A DNA stretch of 64,000 nt from Luscinia megarhynchos (taxonomy: Eukaryota > Chordata > Aves > Passeriformes > Turdidae): the NCBI GenBank assembly GCA_034336665.1, contig CM067592.1:45909761-45973760 (forward strand), read 5' to 3'. The first letter of the stretch is position 1, and every line of letters begins with the position of its first letter. Of the stretch, positions 1 to 11,879 are shown piece by piece. The notes under the pieces were generated by a model, which was not told the DNA's origin, ran no database searches, and saw nothing but the letters and a program-made list of their open reading frames with translations. Position numbers and translations under genes: made by a program.

Positions 1-3000
1 CGCCACTGTCAGTGTAGTGTTGACTGAAGCAGGACAGTGCAAAATAATTGAAATTAACATGTGATCACATTTCTGCAAAAGTTTGCCATTTTTTATTTAG
101 ATGATGGTCAGGTTTCTCCACCACCTTTGCTATGAATTGGCTCGGGCAATTAGTGGTGCAAAGACCTGTGTGATTATGCATACTTGAAAATATGTTTTCA
201 ATCTGAACATTGGTGCGTCATAGATGAGACCCAGGTGGAACTACGAATGTTGCCTGTTGTAAGTGAAATGTATTCTAGAGGACACATTAAGCCTGTTCAG
301 TTGTTTGGTTTCCTATAGTGAGTTTCCTCTAGTACAAGAAGGAAGGCATTTTATCTGAAATCTTTTAATTTGACCTTAGAATCTTAATAGTTAGTGCTTT
401 ATGGGAAGCAACTTTTGTATGGGTTTTTATCAACTGTAAAGGAGGTTCTGAAATACTGAGGGTAAACCAGCAAGATAAGCTAGTAGGATGGTGGTGGTGG
501 TAGGAGTTTCTTTTCCCTTAATTATGTGAGAACAGTAGAATAGTCTTTGTTCTTGGATCAGTTTAATACAAATTCTCCACTCCGTGGTGTTACTGGTACG
601 TTGGGTTGACTCTCATTTTCTTCTCTGGCCCTTAGGCTGCTTGCCATCTAAAGAGAAAACAGATGTTAAAAAACAAAAAACAAAAAACAACAAAACAACC
701 AAACCATCAAAACCAAAGCCAGCAGTGTTCAAGTGCTTGTTCTGTATAGACAAGGAACGATTTTAGGTGCCATTGCTCATCAGCCACATGCATTGGATTT
801 CTGCAAGGATGAGTATTAAGAAGACAAACAAAACCATTGACCTAGGCAGATATGGAGTGGGGTAGGGCTGAGTGTCCCTGCTGCATCCTTTCAGGCACAG
901 GCAGCCGTGTTTGTCTCTGCTTTCTCCAGGCACCTCCTTCTTGAGCTGCACCTGTGTTTTTCTCCCCTGTTCTGCATACCTTCCTCCCAGCTATCAGCAC
1001 GCCTGTTTTCTTACCTGTCAACAACCAGCACCATGGAGAGAAAAAGGTGCTAATGCTGGAACTTTTCACACCTGGGAGGTTGAACTCTCAAGTTCTAGAT
1101 TGCCACTCAGCTCCTCAAGTAAGAATGTTTCCGTTTAGAAATCACGCTGGAGGCTGCTTCCTGAAAGGAGTGACTACGCCAATGGCAGCAAAAGCTACCG
1201 AGTCTGGTGGGAGGAAGTAGGGTATTTCTGAAACCATGACCTCAGCTGATGGTGCAGCTAAACCGTAGATGTTTTGCCCCTTGGTCCAATGGTGTAAACA
1301 GGGCTTCTCACAGCCCACTCTCAATCCTGAACTAACACTCAATAACAAGAGCGGTACCAGATCCAGTGGCAGTCATCTGTGTACCTTTCAGGGAGGCAGC
1401 CTGACACCTTTCGTTGCAAGATTCTTGGTTTTCAACTCCTGAGGACCACCCCTGCTTTCAGTAAGCCTTCTTGGACTTTCTCCAGCACAGAAACAGTTTC
1501 TTTGCAAGTGTTTCTACCAGAAGCATAAAGATACTTAGAAATACCTAGTAAGAGACAGAAATGTGGAGATATTGGTCCTCTGGGAACATTTCCATAAAGA
1601 AAAAGAGTGTTCTGTCTTCTGTTCGTACAGAATTTTAAAGTACTTCTGCCTCTTTTTCCTGTGAGTTGGGGGTGGGGGGGGTGGAAGTTTCATTACTTCA
1701 GTGAATGTTGGTTTAGGATTGGTTGAAATCTGATTTAAAAATAATAAAACGACTAGGTATATCATCTCTTCCCTGTAATTGCCCCACCAGGGCACTTAGA
1801 AGACACAAATGTCTTCAGAGGTTCCCTCTCTGGCACTTGGTACTTTGGCTTGCCTTTTCCATCTTCAAATCTCCACTTTCTTCTGTAAGGGCTCTGAGCA
1901 TTTTCACTTTCTTCCTGAGATTTACAGTACATGAGGCTGATTTTCTGTGTAAGTGGGCAATTAATGTTATTTGCACACCTTTGTTCCAGACAAGGTGGGG
2001 AGATGAATTAAATTTCTAGAACACTTTTTGTTTTTCCTATTTTCCCTGAAGCTTTCAAAGACTTTGAGCACAAGATTTGAAGCCTGTGAACTCTTAGACA
2101 CAATAAACCTGAGTGAATTTGGAGGGGATATTGTCTGTTGTAAAACTAAGAAATCCTGTTCTAAGAGTAATTTTTTGTAGTGTGTAATAGCAAACTGTTT
2201 TTCTAAGTGCTATTACACCTGAAGGTATTTTATTAAAGTTTGGCAGAGAATTTAAAAATACCTTGTCAGATTATTCAGGTGCTGGCAATCACAACAATTA
2301 GGTGTGCTCTTTTTGCAATAACAAATTGCTCTTTTTGCAACAATTGGATGTGCTTTTTTTTTCTCCACATAGTACTACTGTCTCTTTCTTCACTAGGAAA
2401 CAACAGTTACACAACCTCTGAAGTCACCATACATAACTCCATGCCTAGAATTCTCCATCCTCTTCAGGCAACTTCCCAAGGAAATTTTGGCAGCTCTGAG
2501 GCCAAAGCCTCTGGAAAGGTTACACTCTTTTGTCACAGCTTTCCCGAGTGGGGAGAGGTTGGTGAAAACCCCACGGAGGACGCTGGTGGGCATCCAGGGG
2601 TGAATGCCACTCCCATGGCCGTGTTTCGCGGGGCACTTCCCGGAGCTCTGGCCCCCCTTCCCGGGGTGGGCAGGCTGCAGGCAGGAGGCAGGCTGCAGGG
2701 TCGGGACGGCAGCCAGAGCCTGGGATGGGTGATGCACGAACGGATGCTCCGCGCCCCGCCGCTCCAGCTGAGCTCTGCCAAACGCCTGCCCCCAGGCCCC
2801 TGCTCTCCAGGCTGAACTGGGCTCCCGCTCGCCAGGAGGGTCGGGAGAGAAAACGAAAAGCTCATTCACAGAATTACACACTATTCTGAGTTGGAAACGG
2901 AGCCGCAAGCATCACTGATTCCGACTTGTCCCACCCGCCATGCCCCATATAAAAATCCTCTCTGGTGAGGCTCGCTCTCCATTCGTGCCCCAAAGAAACT

Positions 3001-4419
3001 TTTGTTTGTTTGTTTGTTTCGAGAGGAGAGGAGAGTGATTCGCTATCCCTGCTTATCTTTTAGAGAAATGTGCCTGGCTCTGCTTCGGGACCTGCGCTCT
3101 AACCAAAGGAAAACCCTCCCACTTTTAAAAATAGATCATAAAGTTACACAAAGGTACAAAGTGCAGGTGAGCTTTCTTTTTGCACTTTAAGTGTTGTTTT
3201 CAATAGGAAAATAAACGATTTGCGTATTTTTAACTGGTGTGTGTATCTGCTTAAATAATACATACTTACAAAAAGTCCTGTTATGCGACCTGCACGACTG
3301 TGCTCTGTGTATCCATATTTTTTTATGCCGACACATACGCAAAAATTGAAAGCAACGAACGAAGTTGAAATAAATAACACCACCCAACAAAGTGGTGCTG
3401 CATACAGAACCATTAAAGAGTGAATTATTTTTAAGCCAATGTTTTCATGCTTTATTACGGAATAATAGCAGATATTTCATTACACATAAGTGCTAAAAGC
3501 ATCGGGTAGAGGATAGAAATTACATAGGAAAAACAGAAAACAAAAACCAAAAAAGTATGTAAAGATCCAGATTTATAACCAAACTCGGATATTTGTTGTT
3601 GTTTCCAAGTCTCTGGTTTAGACACCCGGATAGCTGTCTGAAAAATAAGAAACTCATTGTCCAAATCTTCTGAGTAAATGTGGTCTCCAAATTCAAAAAA
3701 CTATATAGTAACTAATTGATTGCCAATTGTTTTCTCAGACGAATTTCTGTGAAGACAACTACCTAAAATGTGGTTCCCAAACTGTAACGCTGATCAGCGT
3801 AAAAATTTTTACCATTCAATCACTGTTTTATCTCGGTGTTAAAACTGTATGTTGAGTGGGCTGATGAGGGGAGAAGATTTGGGGATTTATTAAATGTTTT
3901 AATGATATGGCTTAGGTGTTCACTATTTCCGAGCTGAGAACATAAAAGGATCTCAAGGAAAAACTAAAATACGAAGCCTGGCAGGGCAATGAGCAAGCCA
4001 GTAAGGGTTCTCACTTCTCTAAGAAGCTTTACTGTAAAAAAAATGGGGGGTAGAAAGACGAATATTTAAATTTTTTCCCCCCTAGAGCATAAAAGAACCG
4101 TCTGCTGCTTGTGCTCTTCTCGCCGGAGAGCATGAGAGGGAGAAGCAGGAGCGCTAGTCTTGATTGTGTTTTGGAATATTTTTCATCTTTTTCTCAGGAA
4201 ATAACAAAATCTCAGCACGTGTCTTCTCTCTGAAGCGGGAGGCGGGGTGCACGGCAGAGGCCCTGGAGATACCGGGAGAAAGGACTTTGAACAGCAGTCG
4301 GACATCGGGAGGGCCGCCAGCCGCGATGTCTCGCTGGTGACTCGGCGGGGGGACACTCGCGGGCAGGGAGGTGGCTGCAGGGGCGAGGGCACTGGGCTCG
4401 GCGGTTCTGCGGCGGGGGC
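1..4419. other. Region downstream of CDKN2A
   Basis: This part is mostly AT-rich with no coding sequence I can identify. In mammals MTAP lies on this side, tail-to-tail with CDKN2A, but none of its coding exons is visible. The left end could be part of its 3' UTR. A plus-strand AATAAA occurs at about 2102-2107. A modestly GC-rich patch lies at 2560-2850 and has long open frames on both strands without a domain. Confidence 0.5.
3886..3891 (-). terminator. Candidate poly(A) signal downstream of CDKN2A
   Basis: AATAAA reads on the minus strand here, about 530 bp past the CDKN2A stop codon at 4420. A second AATAAA occurs on the minus strand at 3451-3456, about 965 bp past the stop. Either could end the shared CDKN2A/ARF transcript. 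No cleavage-site evidence is available, and such hexamers are common by chance in AT-rich DNA. Confidence 0.3.
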
Positions 4420-4704
4420 TCAGCGCTCAGCCTTCTCGGCTCCCGGGAGGGGCGGCGGGTGGCGCAGGTACCGCGCCACGGCTCCGTGCGGGCCGCCCGC
4501 CGCCACGTCCAGGGGCAGGCGGCCGCGGCCGTCGGGGAGGTCGAGGCGCGCCCCGGCCCGGAGCAGCGCCGCCAGCGTCTCCAGGAACCCGGCGCGGGCC
4601 GCGTCGTGCGCCGGGCGGCAGCCGGTGCGCGGGTCCGGGCGGTTCGGGTCGGCTCCGCGCCGCAGCAGCAGCTCGGCCACCCGCGGGCTGCCCAGCATCA
4701 TCAC
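4420..4704 (-). CDS. CDKN2A: CDKN2A exon 2: ankyrin repeats 2-4 of a p16INK4a-like CDK4/6 inhibitor (also exon 2 for ARF)
   Basis: This exon supplies residues 47-140 of a 140-residue INK4 protein. INK4 proteins bind CDK4 and CDK6, block cyclin D assembly and hold RB1 active in G1. The acceptor reads CCGCAG|GTGATGATG, in phase 0 like mammalian INK4 exon 2, and the stop is at 4420-4422. The sequence begins [14 protein letters not shown], and the ankyrin loop GADPN is at residues 63-67. RPAHDAAR at 76-83 contains Asp80, which aligns with human p16 Asp84, a CDK-contact residue. RAGARLD is at 95-101 and GRLPLDVA at 107-114, followed by ARYLR. The protein ends in this exon, as p15 does, whereas mammalian p16 adds a few residues from exon 3. 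Length fits the family (138-156 residues). Its first 256 bases lie in a tract nearly identical to the CDKN2B exon 2 copy. Assignment to INK4a rather than INK4b rests on gene order. Confidence 0.9.
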   Translation of the reverse strand: MMMLGSPRVAELLLRRGADPNRPDPRTGCRPAHDAARAGFLETLAALLRAGARLDLPDGRGRLPLDVAAGGPHGAVARYLRHPPPLPGAEKAER

Positions 4705-6931
4705 CTGCGGGGAGAGACAGCGTCAGCGCCCGCCCGCCCCGGCACCGCGGACAGTCCGCGGGGCAGCCGGGCTGGCCGCACCGGCGCCTCTTTTGGGGCG
4801 CAGCTCTGCCGTGTCGGCCGCTTGTAGTCGCGACCTGCGCGTATTGTGACCGCCACTTGCGAGCATCGGTACGGGCCCTTCCAACTCAAGATAGTCTATG
4901 ATTAGATGATGAATTAATGACACTAGCTAGTGGTTTCCAGACTAGGTACAAAACATGCGCTTGTTCTGCTTCACATTTATACCATTTATATACACCGTGG
5001 TGTAAATGGTACCTGTGGTGTGTGTAAAAACATACATACATACACACACGTGTTTATACGCAGATACGGGCACAGCTGTGTGCGTGTGTGCAAATACATA
5101 CTCACAATATAGATAGCGTTTATGTGATGTACCCTTTATTGCAAAATAAATAGTGCATGTATATATATTCTAAATGTATTTAGGCATACAGACATATTAA
5201 AAATACCTTAAATATATGTGCACACATAAAGAGCTTGTGAATATTTGTACACTATATATACACACCATATATCTTGTGACATCCCTGAGGGACCTTGCAT
5301 TAAGGTTGCTGTCACTTAGAATGCATTATCGATTTATCAACGGTCAGCACAGTAATGGGGCAATGCAGCTGGATGTGGCCCATTTCAGTGTGGGTATTTG
5401 TGATTTTTCCATTCCTGAGTTTCAGATCAAGATGATTTTTCTTTTTTTTTTTCTCTCAGCTCTGTCTCATTCTCAGTGGTGTGAGAGCAGCTGCTGAGTG
5501 CTCACGAGCAATGCACAAAACTTAATTGATGGAAAATTTCGGAGGATATTTTGTGCCTAAATAGCAAATTCCTAATGACATTCTGCTTTTCTGCCAATAG
5601 CAGAAACTTTCGGCAATGTTTCATAATCCATGATAGAACAAAACCCCGGAAAAAAACCCAAATCAACCAAAAACCAAAATAAATTTGCACATGGAGTTTT
5701 ATTTCCCTGGTAATTTTCAAAGCAATTTTAACCATCATAAATTGCAACTTAACACTTTGAAAAAGATTTTAGGACAATAGATTTTTCTATCAATTTCTTT
5801 CTCAGGACTCTGTTTGTGCACTTTAAATAATTTGGTTCATTTATAGTGAAAGTGTGAAAATACTTAAAAATGTCATAACATATAAACTCCCGATATTAAT
5901 CCTTTGCAGAAAGAAAAAAAAAAAGGTCCACATATTCTAGTATCAGCCATTTTGCAAGTTGCTGAGCAGAGAAAGAGAACTTCATCTGTAATGAAGAAAG
6001 GAAAGAGATAGTTTATACGAGTTTGGAGATTCTTTTAATCTGTAATTTGAACACAAAACAGAAATAAAACGAATAACTTTCTGAAATCCTTCCTCGGTAA
6101 TCTATTTCAGAAAAATACTTAGTTTTTTAAGTAAAGTGCAAGGGTCAAAATGGCTGCTCAGCTTATTAATCATTAATATATTTTTTATAATCATTAATAT
6201 ATCTCTTCAAATAACAACTCGAAGAATCTTCTCTGTAAGATACACAACTCGGGTTTAAAAGACTATTTTAAAAGTGTCTACTTAAGTATGTCTATTAATA
6301 CAACACACATTTAACTCTCAAAATGCCTGGAAAGCAGCTCTACAAACTGGTACCTGGTACTTTTAACATAGATCAAAAGATACTGCCACTACTGATGTAT
6401 CGATAGGCAGTATTAGAATTACTACTACTTACAGGAAAAAAAGAGGTGACTACTTATATGCACCTAGTTTCAAGTTACAACTTTCACCAGCACAGTTTAT
6501 AGGTTCTTTACTCGTGAATATACTAGAAAGGGACCCCACTTCAATTTCCTTGGGGGGAAAAAACGGGTTATATTTGAAAAATGTAAACATTTGCTCGAAA
6601 TGGATGGAGATCATTCCCCAAACCTATCTGGACAGGTTATCTGGAAGCGGATTTCGCAGTCCTACTTCTCCTTTTGAGCACCCCCTGGAAAAATTCGTTT
6701 GCTGCTAGCGCTTCCCCACTTAACTCCATTTTGTATTTTCGGGACGTCAGGGCTTATTAAAAAGTAGCGGGGACATTTGAGTTCAGGCAGCCGCGGCTGG
6801 AGTACGGTTCCGACCATAACAATAAAAATTCTTTCTAAACATGAAACACCCATCCTTCCCCCACGACGTGGCAGAGCACAGCTTCCCCCGTGCCCCGCAC
6901 CCAGCCGCCCCCTCTCCGCCGTGCTCCGTAC
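4705..6931 (-). other. CDKN2A: Intron between CDKN2A exons 1alpha and 2
   Basis: This 2227-bp intron has a GT donor directly after exon 1alpha (CTCCAG|GTACGG) and an AG acceptor before exon 2. It is GC-rich for its first 100-150 bases at the exon 2 end and AT-rich elsewhere. It contains short CA/TACA-type simple repeats at about 5030-5060 and 5220-5270. The 30 intronic bases next to exon 2 are identical to the matching bases beside the CDKN2B exon 2 copy. I see no other coding sequence in it. Confidence 0.7.
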
Positions 6932-8130
6932 CTGGAGAGGTGTTCTCCCAAAGGCGTTGGTCCCGTTGGGATCCACGCCCGCGTCCAGCAGCCTCCTCAC
7001 CTCTCCGTGGTCCCCGCGGGCGGCGGCGCTGCACAGGCGGTCGCCGTCGCTCCGGAGGGACCCCTCCATGGCCCCCCGCCGACCCGAGCCGCACGGCCGC
7101 CGCTGCCTTTTCCCGTCCCTGACTGCGGTCTCCCCCCTCGCGGAAACCCAGCCCCTTCTCTCGCTCGCCGCCGCGCCCCCCCGCCCGCGTTCCCCCCCCG
7201 CCCGCCGGAGCCGCTCGCCGCGCACTTCTCCAGGGCGCTGCCGCCTCCGCTCTGCCGCGGCTCCCATTGGCCGGGGAAGGTCCCCGCACCCCCCGGCAGG
7301 GAGGCGAGGGGCCGCGGGATGTCGGCAGCCTGGTCCTCAAGCACGGCGCAGGGGTTCTACCCTTCTGCCTTCGAGGGCAGAAAGTTTCATCTCCACCGCA
7401 AGAGCGGGCGGCTCTCGCGGGGCTTTCCTCCTGCCGGGGACTGGGGATGGGGGCGGCGGCCGTGCGCCCCCAGCCTCTCCCCGCATCGGAGCGGGTCGCG
7501 AAGGCAGCGGAGCGGGTCGCAGACCCACGGGCAAAAGGCTTCCAGGGCAGCTGCCTTGGCTGGAGGGGTGGGACGCGACACGCGAGCTTCTAATTCGGGG
7601 GGTCGACGGCATGGCTCAGGGATGACGCGCCTGAACTTTCCAGGGATAGAGAGGAACTTTTTGTGCCAGCGATGGCTCTGGTTTCTGTCTCCGAAAGGGA
7701 TCCTGCCCTGCCCGAACCCCTCCGAGCGGTGGGTCGGGGGTCCATCCCTCCGTCCTGCGCCTGCCGAAAGCCGGCGGACAGGATGGGGAAGCGAGCTGGC
7801 CTGCGACCAGCCTCACGGCACCGGATAGGAGAGGATCGCTTCAGCCTGGCCCTTCCAGAGCCTCCCGGGAGCAAGAACACCGCGACGAGAGCCCGCCAGG
7901 GTAAGGTGCAGCTCCAGCCGCGCAACCGGAGGCTAGGCAGAAGAACCTCGCCTTGCCTTGCAGCTGCACAGATCCTCAAAATCTAAGCATCTGGCTCCTC
8001 CCCTTGGCTTTCCGCCAAGCGTCTCCCCCCTCCATGCCCGAGCACGCCTGCGGCACATACCCCCGCCCCAGCGACCCCCCCGCGGCCGCCGTCGAGGGCG
8101 AGTGGCTGGTCGGTACCCATGACCCGCACC
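6840..8130. promoter_or_regulatory. CpG island over CDKN2A exon 1alpha
   Basis: This is a dense GC/CpG-rich block covering exon 1alpha and about 1 kb upstream of its ATG on the minus strand. It is flanked by AT-rich DNA on both sides. It most likely holds the INK4a promoter and 5' UTR. Several long open frames cross it on both strands because stop codons are rare in such GC-rich sequence. I do not regard them as genes. No specific transcription-factor site was called. Confidence 0.65.
6932..7069 (-). CDS. CDKN2A: CDKN2A exon 1alpha: N-terminus and ankyrin repeat 1 of a p16INK4a-like protein
   Basis: This exon encodes residues 1-46 of the INK4 protein and splices in phase 0 at CTCCAG|GTACGG to the exon at 4704. 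The ATG at 7069-7067 sits in a strong Kozak context (GCCATGG), which decides the start, although the frame stays open upstream to 7267. Residues 10-35 form the first ankyrin repeat: DRLCSAAARG, then EVRRLLDAG, then DPN, followed by NAFGRTPLQ. These match mammalian INK4 first exons (AAARG, EVR.LLEAG, the FGR/SYGR turn and PIQ) in order and phase. By position, 3' of ARF exon 1beta on the same strand, this is exon 1alpha. The DPNG.N.FGR motif resembles human p15 more than p16, so paralogue identity rests on synteny. No stop, frameshift or damaged splice site is visible. The published chicken exon 1alpha is reported as compromised, so an intact one is notable. Confidence 0.85.
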
Positions 8131-9023
8131 GTGAAGTTTTTATTCCAACATCTCGAAGCTCCGGGCAGACCTTTTAAAAGGCAAGGGAAATAAGGGTGTT
8201 TTTCAAGGTTTTGTTTGCCTTTTCTTCGGCTGTGCTTTTTTTTCCCCTCCCCCCACCCCTCACAATGTCAGTTCCCTAATCTCCTTTTTTTTTGTAGAAG
8301 ATCGGTGTGACGCCGCAGAAGTATCCGCTGTGCAGATACAACCTCCGGAGAGCTCTACATAGCTGAAAGAGAAACACGGTGATTTTATGTCTACATCTAC
8401 TACTAGCCGAAAGTAGAGACATCCTCAGATGAGGAGAAATAAACACGGATTTATCCCTGAACAGACAAGTCATACGTCCACTAAAATGTCTTCATTTAGT
8501 GGCTTTCTGAGCCTCCCTTGCGAAGTTTCTGGGGCAAGTGTCATTGCAAGATGAGGGTCCAACATCTGAGGCGAGACCCTCGCTTGTGGTGAACTCCCAC
8601 CACATCGTGGCTTTTCTACAATGCATGGTGCAAAGCGGCCCTCGGGGCAGACAGACAGACAATTTAAAACAAATAAATAAATAAAATCTAAAAATAAATA
8701 AATAACGTTTAAAAGAGTGGGTTTTTAAAAGTCTGTAGAGTCTAAGAAATTAAGATGGTCCGCCGCCCAAAAGACAAAGTATCTTGCAGTTCTTCTTGTG
8801 CTCTCTGACATTAATGATAGCCACGTAGAGATAAATCCAAGGAGAAAACCTTTTTGGTTTTGTCTGTCAAGTGTCTCAAAATTTCAAATCAAGAGTGATG
8901 CATGGCGAGGTTGCAGGTTATCGCTGCCTAGCCTTGTTTTCTGTGAAATAAGTAGTGGATTTTATACATCTGTATGTATAAGTATGGGAATACATGTCTT
9001 TTTGTGAGCATAAGCATAAAAAT

Positions 9024-9075
9024 AGGTTGGAATAAATGACCTTAAACGTCTTTTCCAACCTAGTTAATTCTATGA
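9024..9075 (+). mobile_element. CR1 3' end fragment
   Basis: The sequence contains AGGTTGGAATAAATGACC followed by TTTTCCAACCTAGTTAATTC and TATGA. This is a degenerate copy of the conserved avian CR1 3' terminus: a GGTTGGA...GATGACC stem, a TTCCAACC segment and an ATTCTATGA tail. The orientation is plus. It is a short, old relic. Confidence 0.65.
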
Positions 9076-10354
9076 AGAAAAAAAAAATGCACACTCACAT
9101 GTGAATATCCTTGCAAGTGAAGATATTTCTTCAAATCAGAGGGCCTTTTTATGTGTCCATCTGCACTAAATTATGTTAAAAGCTAATAGTGTAAAACAAC
9201 ACTGTCCCATTGTTATGTCCCAACATTACTGACCCTCCAAATCATGTATCAAACTCCTAGAACATTTTTAAGTCACAGCATTTTAAGCTACACGATTGAA
9301 ATTATGTGATTTCTTTCCCCTCTAAAAGCAAATCTCATATTATACAATTCTAGCACTAACACAGGACCTCAAATTAATCAAAACATAACAGCACAAAGTC
9401 ATAGCTGAAGTTAGGGTAATAATAGCAGCCTATGCTAGTGTGTTTTGAAAAAGAACCTTATACTGCACTTGTATTTCGGGGGGGAGGGAGGGGAGTCCCT
9501 CCTTTTCCCCCAGCAAACCTTACTGCAAAGATATCCTCATAGGAGTAAAATAACCCAAACGAATCATGTTAAGCAGCGTCCCCATCCTGCATCCCTGCTC
9601 TTATTTGATTTTAGAATGATTATTCAGCCATACAGATCTTTGACACTGAGAACGGATCCATTTGAATACTACAGTACAGTAATCCTGCAAATTGTTCTGA
9701 GATGTTTTGATAAGAGCATAAAGGACGGAAGAGGTAACTTTCAGTTAACCAACGCAGCCATCTTATGCCCTGTTTAAGGCTTAGCAAGTATTTCAACAAC
9801 AACAAAAACAAAGACAACAACAATAAAATTCAAAACATTTACCTTTTATCTAACAAGTATTTGGATAATAAGTTCAGGGATTAATTAAACGCAATAAAGA
9901 GATAAAATAAAAAGAACATAATATTGGGATTTCCTATCTCGTAAATAGACAAAAAGGGCACAGGAGAGGCAGGGCTAGGAGGTGCAGTAGAGAGGTTGCA
10001 TCGAAATAACCCGTTTTATATCTAAGGTGGGGTGGGGGAAACAGTTATTCTGAGTTACACTAAAAATTAAGAAATATCTAATACAGAAACAATTTAACAT
10101 TATTATTCTTCTCTTCAGTTTAAAGTGCCAGAATATTTGCAAATGTATTTATCCTGATTACATATATTGGCTAAGAACAGGAAAATCTATCACCTTAATT
10201 TTAGTCATTCAGAAGTTGTGCCATGGGGGTTTATATTGAACTTAAAAATGATCATAAAATTATCCCGAACAAACAAAAACCAAACCACACATAAAAGCTC
10301 AAACACAACTCAAAGAAACTGCAATAATAACGAATAAATGCCTCACAGAGTATA

Positions 10355-10500
10355 TCTTACAATCAGAGACTGGCTAGGATTGGAAAGCTCTTTGAAGATA
10401 TTATTTCCAATCCCACCCCTCTACCCTACCTCATCCAGCCTAGTCTCGGACACTTTTAGAGATGGGGCAGCCACGACTCCGTTATATGTTACTCTAGACA
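10355..10500 (-). mobile_element. Degenerate CR1 fragment, antisense
   Basis: The stretch carries antisense CR1 landmarks in the right order: GGATTGGAAAGCTCTTTGAA, then CCAATCCCACCCC, CATCCAGCCT, GACACTTTTAGAGATGGGGC and GCCACGACTCCG. These correspond to the familiar avian CR1 3' region (rc of the 'TTCCAACCCC...CCATCC...GGGATGGGGCATCCACAAC' type). Divergence is high, so the boundaries are approximate. Confidence 0.6.
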
Positions 10501-11879
10501 TTTACAAAATTATCCCTAGGTACTGTATTTTTCATAGGTTTTTCTGGTTTTGTTTTGTGGTTTTATTTTTTTTGAATTAAACTCAACACATGTGCCTTAC
10601 TCCAGCCCAAGTCCTTCAAAATGAGGTTTGTAGTCTAGAGTTAACCGGCGTTTTATAAAACCTCATTTTCTCAGATTAAAAGATGTGGGGAAGGGGATAA
10701 AAAATTAGCAGTGTTTATAGCAAGTGTGGAAATACAGTGAGAAAATAATAGCCACACTTTCAGATCCCTGAGGGGGTTTTGCCCCTGCTACAGAGATTTT
10801 ACTTTGAGGTGACTAGCACCCTCATACTTATGTTCATATTTGAGATAAATGCTTTTCAGGTCAGACAGAGTTTTTAGTTTCTTTTTCTCCCATTTAGTGC
10901 AGAATGAAGAAATGAGGCCTACTACAAATGAAAAAAAAAAAAAAAAAAAAGCATTTGAAGGCAACAAGCAAAATTGCCTGTAGTTTCTGATTTATATCTT
11001 TTGAATATATGTGTAAGTTTTTATATGTGTGTGTGTCTGTGTGTATGGGAACATACCTTTTATTCAAATACAACTGGGAGCAATCTAAACAGAGAGTGGA
11101 GCTGGGAAACTCTGAATTACTTCATCTCCACACCCTGAGTCCTACAGCTTGAGAGGTTATAAATTTCATACATGTATAAAACAATTGGTGTCCACTTGTG
11201 AAGTAATTTTGAGGTAATTATTTATACTTTGCTTGCACCTCTGTTCTTTTCCAGTCTGTGCCCTGTGTTAAGAGGAGGTTGTGGAATTCTCTAGTAACTC
11301 TCTATGAGGATTTTGGGGAACAATCCTCAAATTCTAATCAAAATTAGTATTCACTTTAGCTTCACTATATGTCTAATTATTATTGTTATTTTTAATGTGT
11401 GACAATCAATGCCTAGGTCCACAATAATCCGATTTTAAACTCTGCAACAAGTAAAAAGTCTCTAAAATTCCCCGAGCCTCGGATATCTCTCAAGGTCCCT
11501 CATACGAGTGTATTTTAATTACACTTTCTGACCCTGCTTGGCCGCTCTGACCCTTATTTCCCATATTTTCGTGATGGCAAATGAAGGAAAAGTAGGCCAC
11601 TGTATTTCACTGTCGTTTGCAAGAGTGAAAAGCAACACACCATCGGAAAGCAGTGGCCATTTTCTCTCTTCAGAGCAATAGCTATGTTCCTTGTTTTCTC
11701 GTCCGAAAAGGTGGTGGGTTTCTATTTTCGTAACAAGCTATACAAAAAAAACTCCTCAGAGAGTGGGAGGCAGGGCAGAAGTCAATCACAGTAACTTTTC
11801 AAAAACCGGACTTTTTCTACTGCTTTAAAAAATAAATAAATAAATAAATAAAATACCCTCGCAGGAACACCCCCCCCGT

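Noticed and set aside
1..2110. MTAP 3' end expected next to CDKN2A
   Set aside because: Synteny predicts MTAP on this side, but I could find no coding exon. A 3' UTR cannot be recognised by eye.
2240..2908. Overlapping open frames of 191 and 171 codons in a GC-rich patch
   Set aside because: They share no recognisable domain, lie on opposite strands over the same DNA, and fit composition bias.
4420..7069. Calling the intact gene INK4b because its DPNG.N.FGR motif resembles human p15
   Set aside because: Gene order puts ARF exon 1beta between the two INK4 copies on the same strand, which places this gene in the INK4a position. Single-motif similarity is weaker evidence, especially with gene conversion.
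6777..7828. Plus-strand open frames of 282 and 312 codons
   Set aside because: They lie in a CpG island antisense to CDKN2A exon 1alpha, where stops are rare. Composition is Pro/Arg/Ala-rich and no domain is recognisable.
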